Origin: Dehalococcoidia bacterium | GTDB lineage: Bacteria > Chloroflexota > Dehalococcoidia > Tepidiformales > Tepidiformaceae | Assembly (NCBI GenBank): GCA_022827945.1 | Contig: JAJEIT010000091.1 | Coordinates: forward strand, 1 to 43,932 | Direction of reading: 5' to 3' | DNA length: 43,932 nucleotides | Shown here: in pieces, positions 8,136-18,041 of the stretch | How the letters are laid out: the number at the start of each line of letters is the position of its first letter | How positions within the stretch are numbered: the first letter of the stretch is position 1 | The notes under the pieces: model-generated | What the model was told of the DNA's origin: nothing | Databases searched by the model: none | What the model saw: only the letters and a program-made list of their open reading frames with translations | Program-made: the position numbers and the translations under genes

Positions 8136-9307
8136 GACTCGTCCCTCCCTTCGGAGGGCTCGGTGCCGGTTCCGGCGCGTTCGCGGGCGGCTTCGCGTTC
8201 TCCCGTGAAGCGCGAGATGCTCGCGAGTACGCCCGCTGCAAGGAGCACCGCCGCCAGCGCGCTGCCGCCGTAGCTGAGGAAGGGCAGGGGCACGCCCGTG
8301 AGCGGGATCACCCGCGTGATGCCGCCGATGTTCACGAACGCCTGCACGACGATCCACGTCGTGATGCCGGTCGCCAGCAGGAACCCGAACTGGTCCGGGG
8401 CCCGCCGCGCGATCTGGTAGCCCTTCAGCATCAGTGTCACGAACAGGATCACGACCGCGCTTGTCGCCACCAGCCCCAGCTCCTCGCCGAGGATGGCGAA
8501 GATGCCGTCGGTGTGGCTCTCGGGCACATAGAAGAACTTGCCCCGGCTCGCGCCCAGGCCCAGCCCGGTCGGGCCGCCGTTGCCGAGCGCGATCAGCGAT
8601 TGCAGCGTCTGGAAGCCGCTCCCCAGGGGGTCGGACTCGGCGCTCACGAACGCGGAGAAGCGGTCGAGCCGGTAGCCCTCGATGAGCGCCAGCGCCACCA
8701 CCGCGATACCGCCCGAGAGCAGCAGGGCGCTCATCTGCAGGAAGGTTGCCCCCGCCGCCCAGAACATCGTCACGGTGATGGCGAGGATGATGCTGGTCGT
8801 ACCCAGGTCGGGCTGCAGCATGAGCAGCAACCCGATTGCACTGATGATGACGATGAAGGGCAGCAGGCCGTGCTCGAAGCTGCGCAGGTTGTCGCCCCGC
8901 GAGTTCAGCCACGCCGCCAGGTAAATGATGACGCTGAGCTTCGTGAACTCCGCCGGCTGCAGGCTGAAGCCGCCGAACGTGAGCCACCGCTGCGCGCCCC
9001 CTGCCTCCGTCCCCACGATGAGCGTGAACGTCAGGAGCATCAGCGTGAGCGCCATGATTGGCACCGCCAGCCGCCGCAGCACGTGGTAGTCGAAGCGCAT
9101 CGCGACTACCAGCAGCGCTCCCCCCAGCACGGCCCACATGGCCTGCCGGATGATGAAGTGGTCCGAGTTGGAGAACTGCGCGAGTCCGATCACGAAGCTC
9201 GCGCTGTAGACCGCCACGAGGCCCGTGATCGTGAGCACCGCGATCAGCGCCAGCAGCGTGTAGTCGGGGCCCCGTGCGGCCCAGCGGCGGCTCGACGTGA
9301 TGGCTAT
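8132..9307 (-). CDS. ftsW: Septal peptidoglycan polymerase FtsW, non-canonical start likely
   Basis: FtsW is a SEDS-family polytopic glycosyltransferase that polymerises lipid II at the septum together with FtsI. About ten hydrophobic helices and the SEDS motifs are visible: FGGFSLQPAEFTKL, MLQPDLGTTSI, ALGNGGPTGLGLGAS, HTDGIFAILGEELG and PLPFLSYGGSAL. The first normal start in frame is GTG at 9238, but this would cut helix 1 (DYTLLALIAVLTITGLVAVYSAS) in half. The open frame continues upstream, and AGGAGG (9315-9320) lies 7 nt before an AUA codon at 9305-9307 that overlaps the murD TAG. I therefore place the start there (391 residues). AUC at 9301 is a second option and GTG 9238 (368 residues) a fallback. 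Confidence 0.9.
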   Translation of the reverse strand: MAITSSRRWAARGPDYTLLALIAVLTITGLVAVYSASFVIGLAQFSNSDHFIIRQAMWAVLGGALLVVAMRFDYHVLRRLAVPIMALTLMLLTFTLIVGTEAGGAQRWLTFGGFSLQPAEFTKLSVIIYLAAWLNSRGDNLRSFEHGLLPFIVIISAIGLLLMLQPDLGTTSIILAITVTMFWAAGATFLQMSALLLSGGIAVVALALIEGYRLDRFSAFVSAESDPLGSGFQTLQSLIALGNGGPTGLGLGASRGKFFYVPESHTDGIFAILGEELGLVATSAVVILFVTLMLKGYQIARRAPDQFGFLLATGITTWIVVQAFVNIGGITRVIPLTGVPLPFLSYGGSALAAVLLAAGVLASISRFTGEREAARERAGTGTEPSEGRDES

Positions 9308-10701
9308 GACAGCGCCTCCTCGAATCCATCGAGTGCGGCCACGAACGCCGCGAACGCCGCGCCCCGCGCCTCGAAGCGCGGGTAGGCGTCGAAGCTCGTG
9401 CCCGCCGGCGACAGCAGGACGGCGTCGCCCTCGCGCGCGATGGCGGCGGCGGCGGCCACCGCCTCATCGAGCGTTTCCACACGCACGACCGGGTCGACCG
9501 CGCCCGCCATCGCCCGGGCGAACGGCGTGGCCGCCTCCCCGAAGCAGATGGCGGCCCGGCAGCGCTCGCCGGCGACGGCGCGCAGCTTGTCGAGCGGCAG
9601 TGCCTTCTCGCGCCCGCCCAGCAGCAGGATCGCCGGCTCGGAGACGGCCTCCAGCGCTGCGACCGTGCGTTCCGGCGATGTCGCGATGCTGTCGTTGATC
9701 CAGACCGCCCCGTGCGCTCGTCCCACCACCTGCAGGCGGTGCGGCAGACCCGGGAAGCTCCCGAGCGCGTCCGCGATGGCCTCGCTTGCGAGGCCCATCG
9801 CCCCGGCGATAGCGGTCGCCATGACCGCGTTCGCCACGTTGTGGCGGCCGCGCATGCGCAGGTCGGCTGTGCTGGCGACCGTATCGGTCGCGCCGCCCTG
9901 GCGTGACACGATCGCGTCGCCGTCCAGCCACGTCCCGTCGCCCGCGACGGGGCCAGCGAGCGAGACTTCGGCGAGCCGGCCCCGTACGTCGCTGCGAAGC
10001 TCGCGGCTCGTCTCGTCGTCCGCGTTCAGGATCGCGAGTCCGTCCGCATCCTGGTAGCGGAGGATGTTGCGTTTCAGGTCCACGTACTCCGGCCAGCTGA
10101 ACTGGTCGAGGTGGTTCGGCGTGACATTCGTCACCGCCGCGATCTCCGGGGAGCGATCCGTGTACTGCAGCTGCGTGTGGCTCATCTCGAGGATGACGCT
10201 CGCCGTTTCGGGTACCTCTTCGATGCGGTCGAGCAGCGAGCCCCCGAGGTTTCCCCCAACGAGGTGCTCGATATCGGCGCACTCGGCCATCTCGCCGACG
10301 AGCGCGGTCGTCGTCGACTTGCCGCTCGACCCTGTGATGCCGATGACCCGTCCCCGACAGAGCCGCAACGCGAGAGCCATCTGCGAGACGACCGGGGTAC
10401 CGAGTTCCCGTGCGCGGACCACGTTGGGGTCGCTGCGCAGCACCGACTGCGAGACCGCTAGCAGGTCGAAGCCTTGCGGGTCGAGCAGTTCGCCGCGAAT
10501 CGTGCGCTCCACGCCCTCGGGCGGTTCCGCCCCCGCCGCTTCGAGCTGCTCGGCGTTGCGGGTGTCCGCCATCGTCACGGTGGCGCCGCGCGCCAGCAGC
10601 CAGCGGGCGAGGTCGCGCCCTTCGATCCCGAGCGAGTAGACGAGCGCGCGAGCGCCCGCGGTCTCCGGGAGTTCTGCAGCGGTCTGGCGTTCAACCATCA
10701 T
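9304..10701 (-). CDS. murD: UDP-N-acetylmuramoylalanine--D-glutamate ligase MurD
   Basis: MurD adds D-glutamate to UDP-MurNAc-L-Ala. The 465-residue protein has a short N-terminal UDP-binding domain (ALVYSLGIEGRDLARWL), the ATP loop GSSGKST at about 124-130, and a C-terminal domain with WINDSIATSPERTVAAL and LLLGGREKALP. The central motif is usually SSFQL followed by DHLDRH. Here it reads SHTQL (about 174-178) and NHLDQF, a divergence in an otherwise complete ligase. Starts ATG 10701, ATG 10698 and GTG 10707 (GTGA overlap with mraY) are all possible; GGAG five bases before 10701 favours that one. Confidence 0.93.
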   Translation of the reverse strand: MMVERQTAAELPETAGARALVYSLGIEGRDLARWLLARGATVTMADTRNAEQLEAAGAEPPEGVERTIRGELLDPQGFDLLAVSQSVLRSDPNVVRARELGTPVVSQMALALRLCRGRVIGITGSSGKSTTTALVGEMAECADIEHLVGGNLGGSLLDRIEEVPETASVILEMSHTQLQYTDRSPEIAAVTNVTPNHLDQFSWPEYVDLKRNILRYQDADGLAILNADDETSRELRSDVRGRLAEVSLAGPVAGDGTWLDGDAIVSRQGGATDTVASTADLRMRGRHNVANAVMATAIAGAMGLASEAIADALGSFPGLPHRLQVVGRAHGAVWINDSIATSPERTVAALEAVSEPAILLLGGREKALPLDKLRAVAGERCRAAICFGEAATPFARAMAGAVDPVVRVETLDEAVAAAAAIAREGDAVLLSPAGTSFDAYPRFEARGAAFAAFVAALDGFEEALS

Positions 10702-10703
10702 CG

Positions 10704-11674
<971 letters not shown>

Positions 11675-11678
<4 letters not shown>

Positions 11679-13039
11679 GTCCGGCCCTCCAGCACGGGGA
11701 GCAGCTCTTCGAACGCCTGCCCCCGCGAGGCCTTCACGAGCACGTGGTCGCCCTCGTTCAGCAGGGCCGCTGTGAACGTCCCCGCCTCGTCCTTCGTCTC
11801 GAACCAGTGGCTGTCGGCGAGGCCGTTCGCCCGCGCCGCCTCGACGGCCAGGTGGCAGGGTTCCCCGGCCGCCACGAGCACGTCGCAGCACCGGGCCGCG
11901 ATGGCGCCGATGCGACGGTGCTCCGGCTCGGACCGATCGCCGAGTTCCGCCATCTCGCCGAGCAGGGCGATGCGCTGCCCGCCCAGGCCACGCAGCAGTT
12001 CCAGCGCTCCCGCGACCGAGGCTGGGCTGGCGTTGTAGGTGTCGTCGAGGATGCGCGCGCCGCCGGCGCTGTGCCGCACCCGCAGCCGCCCGTCGATCTC
12101 GGCCCCGCTGACCGCCTCCGCCGCCTCAGCGAGTTCCACGCCAAGCGCGAGCTGGATGCCGATCGCCGCCAGCGCCCCCTGCGCGATGTGCGCCCCGGGC
12201 ACGTGCAGCCGCACGTCCGCCTCCTCGCCCTCGAAGGAGATGCGGAACTCCGAGCCTTTCAGCCCCAGGTCGCGCACGTCGCCGCGCCGGAGGCGCGCCG
12301 CTTCCCTCGCGCCGAACCCGATGACCTCGCACGGCAGCTCGTCCACGACCGGTGTGATGCGCTCGTCGTCGACATTCACGACCGCCGTGCCGTCGCGTGG
12401 CAGCGAACGCGCCAGCGAGAGCTTCTCGCGCTCGATCGCCGCCATGCTGCCGAGCTTCTCCAGGTGCGTCGCGCCGATGTTGAGGACGGCGCCGACCGAA
12501 GGCTCCGCGATGGCGCACAGCTCGGCGATCTCGCCCTCGCTGTCCATCGCCATCTCCAGCACCGAGACCTCGTGGTCGCGGCGCAGGCTCATCAGGGCGA
12601 GGGGCAGCCCCTCGCGCGAATTCAGGTTCCCGGGGCTGTGGTGCGTGGCGAAGCGCGCCCCCAGGGCTGCCGCCGTCAGCTCCTTCGCCGTCGTCTTCCC
12701 GACCGTGCCCGTGATGCCGGCTACGCGAACGTCGCAGGTCCGCAGCCAGTCGCGTGCGAGCTCGGCCATCGCCGTGCGCGTGTCGCCGACGACCGCGACC
12801 GTGCGGTCGCGCCAGTCGCCTCCCGGAGGGCGCTCGCAGACGGCCGCCGGAGCACCGTGCTCCAGCGCCTCGTCGACGAAGTCGTTGCCGTCGAGCCGCT
12901 CGCCCCGGAAGGCGGCGAACAGGTCGCCGGGCTCCGTCAGGCGCGAGTCGGCCGCCCCGCCCGAGATCGGCGCGGTCGGGCCTTCGATCACGCGGTAGCC
13001 GCGGGCGCGCATGGACTCTGCCAGGAAGGCCGTCGTCAT
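11675..13039 (-). CDS. murF: UDP-N-acetylmuramoyl-tripeptide--D-Ala-D-Ala ligase MurF
   Basis: MurF attaches the D-Ala-D-Ala dipeptide made by Ddl to the UDP-MurNAc-tripeptide. The protein (454 residues from ATG 13039) has an N-terminal UDP domain with DSRLTEPGDLFAAFRGERLDG, the ATP loop GITGTVGKTTAKE (about 108-117), LEMAMDSEGEI, NIGATHLEKLGS and a C-terminal domain with ILDDTYNASPASVAGAL, a MurF hallmark. GTG 13048, which overlaps the ftsI stop as GTGA, is an alternative start; AGGTGA five bases before the ATG favours the shorter form. murE normally precedes murF but is not here. Confidence 0.95.
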
Positions 13040-13044
13040 ACCCG

Positions 13045-14772
13045 TCACCTCGTCGCCACCTGCCCGGCGTCGGGGGGAACGCCGAGGTAGCCCAGCACCT
13101 CGTCGACAAGCGAGGCGAAGACGGGTCCCGCCGCCTCCGTCCCCGTCTCGAGGTTGGCGTTCTCGTCGAGCTTCACCAGGATGAGAATTCGCGGCTCCTC
13201 CACCGGTGCGAAACCCGCGAACGACACGATCTGCGTGTCGTCATAGCTCGCGTCGATGGGAACGTTCGCCGTGCCCGACTTGCCGCCGGCGGTGTAGTAG
13301 CGCGGCTTCCCCGGGTGGTACCAGCCCGGGTCGATCACCGCCCCGAGCATCTGCCGCATCGTCGCGCTCGTCTCCGGAGAGATCGGCTGCCCGATTACCT
13401 TCGTGGACAGGTCGTAGCGCGTGCCGTCGTGGGCGATCATCGCTTTCACCAATCGCGGTTCGAGCAGGCGCCCGCCGTTGATGGTCGCCGCGAGCGCGGT
13501 CACCAGCTGGATCGGCGTGACGCTGATCGCCTGTCCGAACGACTGCGCCGCCGCGTCGACCGGTGACCAGCCAACGTCCGTCGGGCGCCTCACGAGCCCG
13601 GTGGCCTCGCCGCTCAGGTCGATGTACGTGGGCTTCCCGAACCCGAACGCCTCCAGGTACTCGTGGAAGAGCGCGACGCCCAGCTCCTCCATCATGAACA
13701 CGGCCCCGGTGTTGATGCTCTGCTGGAGCACCCCTGTCATCGTCTGCTCGCCGTAGACGCCGTTGTTCCAGTTGAAGATCGGCGTCCCGTAGACGAAGGC
13801 GATGCCGGTGTCCTCGTAGGTCGTCTCGGGGGTCACGAACCCGGCGTCGATCGCCGCCGCCGCGGTGATCACCTTCATCACCGAACCGGGCTCGTAGAGG
13901 TCGCTCACCACGCTGTTGCGCAGCAGTCTCACCTGCACCGGGTCGGACAGGTCGAGCCCGGCGAACGAGAGCCGGGGCTGCGTCGCCAGCGCCAGGATCT
14001 CTCCGGTACGGGGGTCCATCATCACGATCGATCCGCTGACCGCCTCGTGCTCCTCGATCGCCTGCTTCAGGGCCCGCTCGGCGGCCACCTGCATGCGCCG
14101 GTCGATCGTCAGGATGATGTCCGGGCCGGGCACGGCCTCGGTCGTGAAGGTCTCCCCGTACGGGATCGGGGAACCGGTCGTGTCCCGCTCGAAGATGACC
14201 CGGCCCGGCGTCCCCAGCAGTTCGGCGTCGTACCACGCCTCGATCCCGGTGAGGCCCGTGTTGTCGGCGCCGATGATCCCGATGACCGACGACGCGAGGT
14301 CGCCGGCCGGGTGGACGCGCACGGTGTTGGGAAGACCGATGAGCCCCGGCACGTTCGCATCCAGCAGCGCCCGGCCCGCGTCGTAGGGAACGTCGCGGGC
14401 CACGAGCACGTCGACGAGGCCGCTTTCCAGGACGAGCGTGCGCAGATAGGTGGCGTCGTGCCCGGTCGCCTCGGCGATCGCTTCCGAGGCCCGCCGCGCG
14501 GTCGCGTCGTCGTTCCAGACTCGGGATGCGACGTACAGGTCCCACGTGTCGGTGCTCATCGCGAGCAGGAACCCGTTGCGGTCGAGGATCGCGCCCCGCC
14601 GGGCGAAGACCGTGTCGCTGGCGTAGAGCTCGCTGCGCGCCTCTTCGGCGTACCGGTCGTGCTCGAGAATCTGCACCTGGACGAGGCGCGCCAGCACCAC
14701 TGCCGCGAACACCGCGAACGCGATCGCCGGAAGCCATACCCGGCCCGTGCGCCTCGCTTGCTGCTGCGCCAT
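13045..14772 (-). CDS. ftsI: Septal transpeptidase FtsI (class B penicillin-binding protein)
   Basis: This class B PBP crosslinks septal peptidoglycan and pairs with FtsW. The 575-residue protein has a short cytoplasmic tail, one membrane helix (WLPAIAFAVFAAVVLARLV), a pedestal domain with RRGAILDRNGFLLA, and a transpeptidase domain. All three active-site motifs are present: SVMK (Ser297, Lys300), SIN (352-354) and KSGT (498-501). The C-terminus is compact without PASTA domains. It follows ftsL by 82 nt and overlaps murF by GTGA, a placement that supports ftsI over an elongation-type PBP2. Confidence 0.94.
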   Translation of the reverse strand: MAQQQARRTGRVWLPAIAFAVFAAVVLARLVQVQILEHDRYAEEARSELYASDTVFARRGAILDRNGFLLAMSTDTWDLYVASRVWNDDATARRASEAIAEATGHDATYLRTLVLESGLVDVLVARDVPYDAGRALLDANVPGLIGLPNTVRVHPAGDLASSVIGIIGADNTGLTGIEAWYDAELLGTPGRVIFERDTTGSPIPYGETFTTEAVPGPDIILTIDRRMQVAAERALKQAIEEHEAVSGSIVMMDPRTGEILALATQPRLSFAGLDLSDPVQVRLLRNSVVSDLYEPGSVMKVITAAAAIDAGFVTPETTYEDTGIAFVYGTPIFNWNNGVYGEQTMTGVLQQSINTGAVFMMEELGVALFHEYLEAFGFGKPTYIDLSGEATGLVRRPTDVGWSPVDAAAQSFGQAISVTPIQLVTALAATINGGRLLEPRLVKAMIAHDGTRYDLSTKVIGQPISPETSATMRQMLGAVIDPGWYHPGKPRYYTAGGKSGTANVPIDASYDDTQIVSFAGFAPVEEPRILILVKLDENANLETGTEAAGPVFASLVDEVLGYLGVPPDAGQVATR

Positions 14773-14854
14773 GGGGCGCCCTCCCGCCGGCCTCCTCCCG
14801 TGACCGGTGCGATCTCAGTTCAGCAGCGGCATCGCCTCCATAGGTGGTCCGCGG

Positions 14855-15250
14855 CTACGGAGCGAGCCCGGAGCCAGGCTCCGAGGCCTCGGGGAGATGC
14901 TCCGCAGGAATCTTCGGGGGCTCCGGTCCGGCTTCCCCGATGCTCACGAAGATGGCGTTCGCCCCCGGCACGAGGCCGATCTCCAGGGCCCGCCGCGCAA
15001 TGCGGTCCACGGAGATCAAGCGGGCGATCTCGGCCTCCAGCTGGCGCATCTCGACCTGGAGGGCGTTCTGCTCGCCCGCCAGCGCTTCGAGGTTGCGCCC
15101 CTGGGTGGTCATGAGGCTGTTCTGCACGACTGGCGCCATCGCGCTGGCCGAGACGATGAGCGCCCCCGCGACCACCCAGCCGCTCACTCCCAGTTTCGGA
15201 AGCGAGAGGCCCCGGTGGGTTCGCGGCGCTGGTTGGTCGAGGGCCGTCAT
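14855..15250 (-). CDS. ftsL: FtsL-like division protein
   Basis: This 131-residue bitopic protein has a short cytoplasmic N-terminus, one membrane helix (about 26-43) and a following heptad-rich stretch (LEALAGEQNALQVEMRQLEAEIARL) that should form a coiled coil. The segment VDRIARRALEIGLVPGANAI matches the conserved end of FtsL/FtsB-like proteins. The position between rsmH and ftsI is that of ftsL, which regulates FtsW-FtsI activation with FtsB and FtsQ. Sequence conservation in this family is poor, so the call rests on topology and context. The ATG 15248-15250 overlaps the rsmH stop (ATGA). Confidence 0.85.
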   Translation of the reverse strand: MTALDQPAPRTHRGLSLPKLGVSGWVVAGALIVSASAMAPVVQNSLMTTQGRNLEALAGEQNALQVEMRQLEAEIARLISVDRIARRALEIGLVPGANAIFVSIGEAGPEPPKIPAEHLPEASEPGSGLAP

Positions 15251-16224
15251 GGCTGCTCCTCGGCCTTGCGCTGCGCGGCGCGCAGAACGGCGCTCCGCGC
15301 GCGCGGGTTGCGGGCGACCTCGTCGTCGCCGGGGCGCACCGCGCGCCGCGTCAGTTGCGTAAGGGTCGCGCGGTGGTTGCAGCGGCACTCCGGAAGCACC
15401 GGCGGGCAGACGCAGTCACGCGACTCGCGCCCGAGAAACTGTTTCACGATCCGGTCTTCCAGCGAGTGGAAGGCGATGGTGACGAGCCTCCCGCCTTCGC
15501 GGGAAGATCCAAAGCCGAGCAGGCTGCGGGCTAGCGGCAAGGCCGTGCCAAGCGAGTCGAGTTCGCCATTTACACGAATCCGAAGCGCGAGAAAGACCTT
15601 GGTGGCGGGGTGTTGTTGGGTGCGGTCTCTCGCGCCCCCCGCAGCCTGCTCGACGGCTTTGGCTAGATCCCAGGTCGAGCGAAGCGGCCGCGCCCGTTGC
15701 ACCGCCTTCGCGATGCGGCGTGCCCCGCGCACCTCTCCCTGTTCCCGGAAGAGGGTCGCGAGCGATCGCTCGTCCCATGTATTCACGATGTCCGCAGCCG
15801 TCAAGCCGTCCGACGACTGGTCCATACGCATGTCCAGCGGCCCCTCGTGCGCGAAGGCGAACCCTCGCTCCGCGGTGTCCAGCTGGATTGAAGAAACCCC
15901 CAGGTCCATCAGGATCCCGTCGACCGCCTCGAACCCCTCGTCCTCGGCGATGACATCGAGATCGCGGAAGTTCCCGCGAATGAAGCTGACCCGCCTCCCA
16001 AACGGAGCCAGTCTCGTTCGCGCGAACTCCAGCGCCTCGCCGTCCTGGTCGATGCAGAGCAGCCGCCCTTCCCGCCCCATCGCCTCGGCGATGGCCGCGC
16101 TGTGTCCCCCCGCCCCCGCCGTGCAGTCGATGTAGACGCCCCCCTCGCGCACGGCGAGGTAGCGCATCGCCTCATCGAGGAGGACCGGCGTGTGTGGAGC
16201 GCTCGGCGTGGTCATGGTCGTCAC
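15247..16224 (-). CDS. rsmH: 16S rRNA (cytosine1402-N4)-methyltransferase RsmH
   Basis: RsmH methylates N4 of C1402 in the decoding centre of 16S rRNA using SAM. The 325-residue protein starts with the MraW signature PHTPVLLDEAMRYL, followed by the SAM loop DCTAGAGGHSAAI (about 33-45). Then come DGILMDLGVSSIQLD, a family hallmark, RGFAFAHEGPLDMRMD and the C-terminal IAFHSLEDRIVKQF. I prefer GTG at 16222-16224, because GGGGGAGG lies five bases before it and the mraZ stop one base upstream; ATG 16215 would be 14 nt away. It is the second gene of the dcw operon. Confidence 0.96.
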   Translation of the reverse strand: MTTMTTPSAPHTPVLLDEAMRYLAVREGGVYIDCTAGAGGHSAAIAEAMGREGRLLCIDQDGEALEFARTRLAPFGRRVSFIRGNFRDLDVIAEDEGFEAVDGILMDLGVSSIQLDTAERGFAFAHEGPLDMRMDQSSDGLTAADIVNTWDERSLATLFREQGEVRGARRIAKAVQRARPLRSTWDLAKAVEQAAGGARDRTQQHPATKVFLALRIRVNGELDSLGTALPLARSLLGFGSSREGGRLVTIAFHSLEDRIVKQFLGRESRDCVCPPVLPECRCNHRATLTQLTRRAVRPGDDEVARNPRARSAVLRAAQRKAEEQP

Positions 16225-16225
16225 G

Positions 16226-16675
16226 CTAGCCTCCCCCGCCGGCGGCGGACCCGTCGGCAAGCCGCTGGAGGGCATTGGCGCGGGCGCTCGGCAGCATCGA
16301 TTCCTGCTCCTCCCACTTCGCCCGGTCCCAGATCTCGAGGCGCTGGTCGTTTCCGAGCACGACCACGTCGCGCTCGATGGCGGCGTGCGTGAGGAGCTTG
16401 GCGGGGATGAGCAGCCGGCCCTGGCCGTCTCGCTGCACGTCGAACGACGAGGCGAAGAACGCGCGCCTCAGCTGGCGGCCCTCTTCGGAGTAGGCGGGCA
16501 CCCGCTCGACGACGCGGGCTTCGGCCTCGAACCCTTCCGGGGTGTACACCTCGATACAGCCGTCGAGGCCGGGCACGAGGACGGCGCCGTTGCCGAACTC
16601 CTCGCGGAACTTCGGAGGCAGCGCGACCCGGTTGCGGTCGTCCAACTGGTACTCAAAGTTCCCACGGAACGCCAT
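16226..16675 (-). CDS. mraZ: Transcriptional regulator MraZ
   Basis: MraZ is a ring-forming DNA-binding protein of the AbrB/SpoVT fold that represses its own dcw operon. The 149-residue protein starts [20 protein letters not shown] and has the two tandem SpoVT-AbrB halves, with the conserved D-x-x-x-R-hydrophobic-x-hydrophobic-P motif in both ([26 protein letters not shown]). The ATG 16673-16675 is preceded by GAGGGG. The promoter and repeated operator-like boxes lie directly upstream, as expected for autoregulation. Confidence 0.95.
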   Translation of the reverse strand: MAFRGNFEYQLDDRNRVALPPKFREEFGNGAVLVPGLDGCIEVYTPEGFEAEARVVERVPAYSEEGRQLRRAFFASSFDVQRDGQGRLLIPAKLLTHAAIERDVVVLGNDQRLEIWDRAKWEEQESMLPSARANALQRLADGSAAGGGG

Positions 16676-16730
16676 GTTGGCCCCTCGGGCAGGGATGTCC
16701 CCACCAGGATCGGAAGAAAACTGGGGAAGA

Positions 16731-16756
16731 TTCCCATCTCTCCCCACTTCTCCCCA
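16731..16756 (-). promoter_or_regulatory. Three MraZ-type operator boxes
   Basis: Read on the reverse strand, TGGGGA (16756-16751), TGGGGA (16746-16741) and TGGGAA (16736-16731) repeat with an exact 10-nt period. Established work on E. coli MraZ describes direct TGGG-type repeats with 5-nt spacers, i.e. the same period, as its binding site. These boxes sit from about the expected transcription start to about +25, a good location for repression of the mraZ operon. Binding is inferred. Confidence 0.75.
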
Positions 16757-16761
16757 CACGG

Positions 16762-16791
16762 ACTATAGGCAGCCCCCCCACAGGGTGTCAA
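16762..16791 (-). promoter_or_regulatory. Sigma70-type promoter of the dcw cluster
   Basis: On the reverse strand TTGACA (16791-16786, full consensus) is followed after 18 bp by TATAGT (16767-16762, five of six). The start of mraZ is about 85 nt downstream, leaving an untranslated leader that contains the MraZ boxes. It is the strongest promoter match seen in the window. Confidence 0.75.
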
Positions 16792-16857
16792 TAGAAATCG
16801 GTCCCGCAGTCGCGAGCCGTGTCTCGTCCCTCCCCCGCCTCCGCCGAGGCGTCGCGC

Positions 16858-16863
16858 TAGACT
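16858..16863 (+). promoter_or_regulatory. -10 box for leaderless mog mRNA
   Basis: TAGACT ends 6 nt before the mog ATG at 16870, so transcription would begin at or next to the start codon. No Shine-Dalgarno is visible and no good -35 is seen. It belongs to the recurring TAnnnT-near-ATG pattern in this window. Confidence 0.5.
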
Positions 16864-16869
16864 GTCCCG

Positions 16870-17355
16870 ATGGCGCGAATTGCGATCCTCACCGTGTCCG
16901 ACGGCGCCGCCGCCGGAACCCGCGTCGACGAAGGCGGCGCCCTCATCGAGCGCCGCTGCCGCGAGGAGGGCTACGAGGTGGCCGTCCGCGCCGTCCTGCC
17001 CGACGACCGCGAAGCCATCGCCTCGAAGCTCGCGTCCTGGTGCGACGGCAACGTCGCGGACGTGGTCCTGACCACCGGCGGCACCGGCCTCACCCCTCGC
17101 GACCTCACCCCCGAGGCGACCCGCGACATCGCCGAGCGCGACGTCCCCGGCATCCCCCTCGCCATCGCCCAGGAGGGGCTCAAGCACACCTCGTACGCCA
17201 TCCTCTCGCGCGGCCTCGCCGTCACCCGCGGCAAGACGCTCATCGTGAACCTGCCCGGCAGCCCCAGGGGCGTCGCCGACGGTCTCGCCGTCCTCTTCCC
17301 GCTCGTGCCCCACATCGCCGAGCTGCTCGCCGGTCCCGTCGAGCACGACGGATGA
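16870..17355 (+). CDS. mog: Molybdopterin adenylyltransferase / MoaB-Mog family protein
   Basis: This 161-residue cytosolic protein belongs to the MoaB/Mog family, which adenylates molybdopterin before MoeA inserts molybdate. The family markers are ILTVSDG near the N-terminus, [14 protein letters not shown] (the nucleotide-binding signature), and [16 protein letters not shown] near the C-terminus. Mog and MoaB are hard to separate by eye, so the symbol is provisional. Its stop overlaps trmD as ATGA, an unusual pairing. It is divergent from mraZ. A moeA lies 2.4 kb away, and a molybdoenzyme and a ModE-like regulator are also in the window. Confidence 0.85.
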   Translation: MARIAILTVSDGAAAGTRVDEGGALIERRCREEGYEVAVRAVLPDDREAIASKLASWCDGNVADVVLTTGGTGLTPRDLTPEATRDIAERDVPGIPLAIAQEGLKHTSYAILSRGLAVTRGKTLIVNLPGSPRGVADGLAVLFPLVPHIAELLAGPVEHDG

Positions 17356-18038
17356 GGGTCGACGTCCTAACCCTCTTTCCGGAGGCGTTCGCCGGACCGC
17401 TCGACGTTTCCATCATCAGGCGCGCCCGCGACAACGGCCTCCTCGATCTCCACCTGCACGACATCCGCGAGCACGCCACCGACCGCCACCGCACCGTCGA
17501 CGACCAGCCCTTCGGCGGTGGCCACGGCATGGTCATGAAGGTCGACGTCCTCGACGCCGCCCTCCAGGCTGCGCGGGCCGTCGCCGAGCCCCCCGGCCAC
17601 GTCGTCTATCTCTCGCCCCAGGGCGAACGCCTGAACGATGCCCTCGTGCGTGAGCTCGCCGCCCACCCCCGCCTCGTCCTCGTCTCCGGCCGCTACGAAG
17701 GTGTCGACGAGCGCTTCGTCGAGCACTGCGTCGACCGCGAGGTCTCGATCGGCGACTACATCCTCACCGGCGGCGAGCTCCCCGCGATGGTGCTCATCGA
17801 GGCGGTCGCGCGCCACCTCCCCGGCGCCCTCGGCGACGACGCCTCCCCCCGCGAGGAGTCGTTCGCCGACGGCCTCCTCGAGCACCCCCAGTACACCCGC
17901 CCCGCCGAGTACCGCGGCTGGACCGTGCCCGAGGTGCTCCTCAGCGGCCACCACGCCGAGATCGAGAAGTGGAAGCAGGAGCAGCGCCTCGAGCGCACCC
18001 GCCGGCGCCGCCCCGACCTCCTCGAGGACGACGGCTAG
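17352..18038 (+). CDS. trmD: tRNA (guanine37-N1)-methyltransferase TrmD
   Basis: TrmD makes m1G37 in tRNAs read with G36, preventing +1 frameshifts. It is a SPOUT enzyme with a trefoil-knot SAM site. The 228-residue protein begins [13 protein letters not shown] and contains [37 protein letters not shown] and [16 protein letters not shown], the conserved knot segments. The C-terminal PRRP-type region reads [15 protein letters not shown] 17352 overlaps the mog stop (ATGA). TrmD usually sits with rpsP, rimM and rplS; none is here. Confidence 0.97.
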   Translation: MRVDVLTLFPEAFAGPLDVSIIRRARDNGLLDLHLHDIREHATDRHRTVDDQPFGGGHGMVMKVDVLDAALQAARAVAEPPGHVVYLSPQGERLNDALVRELAAHPRLVLVSGRYEGVDERFVEHCVDREVSIGDYILTGGELPAMVLIEAVARHLPGALGDDASPREESFADGLLEHPQYTRPAEYRGWTVPEVLLSGHHAEIEKWKQEQRLERTRRRRPDLLEDDG

Positions 18039-18041
18039 CCG

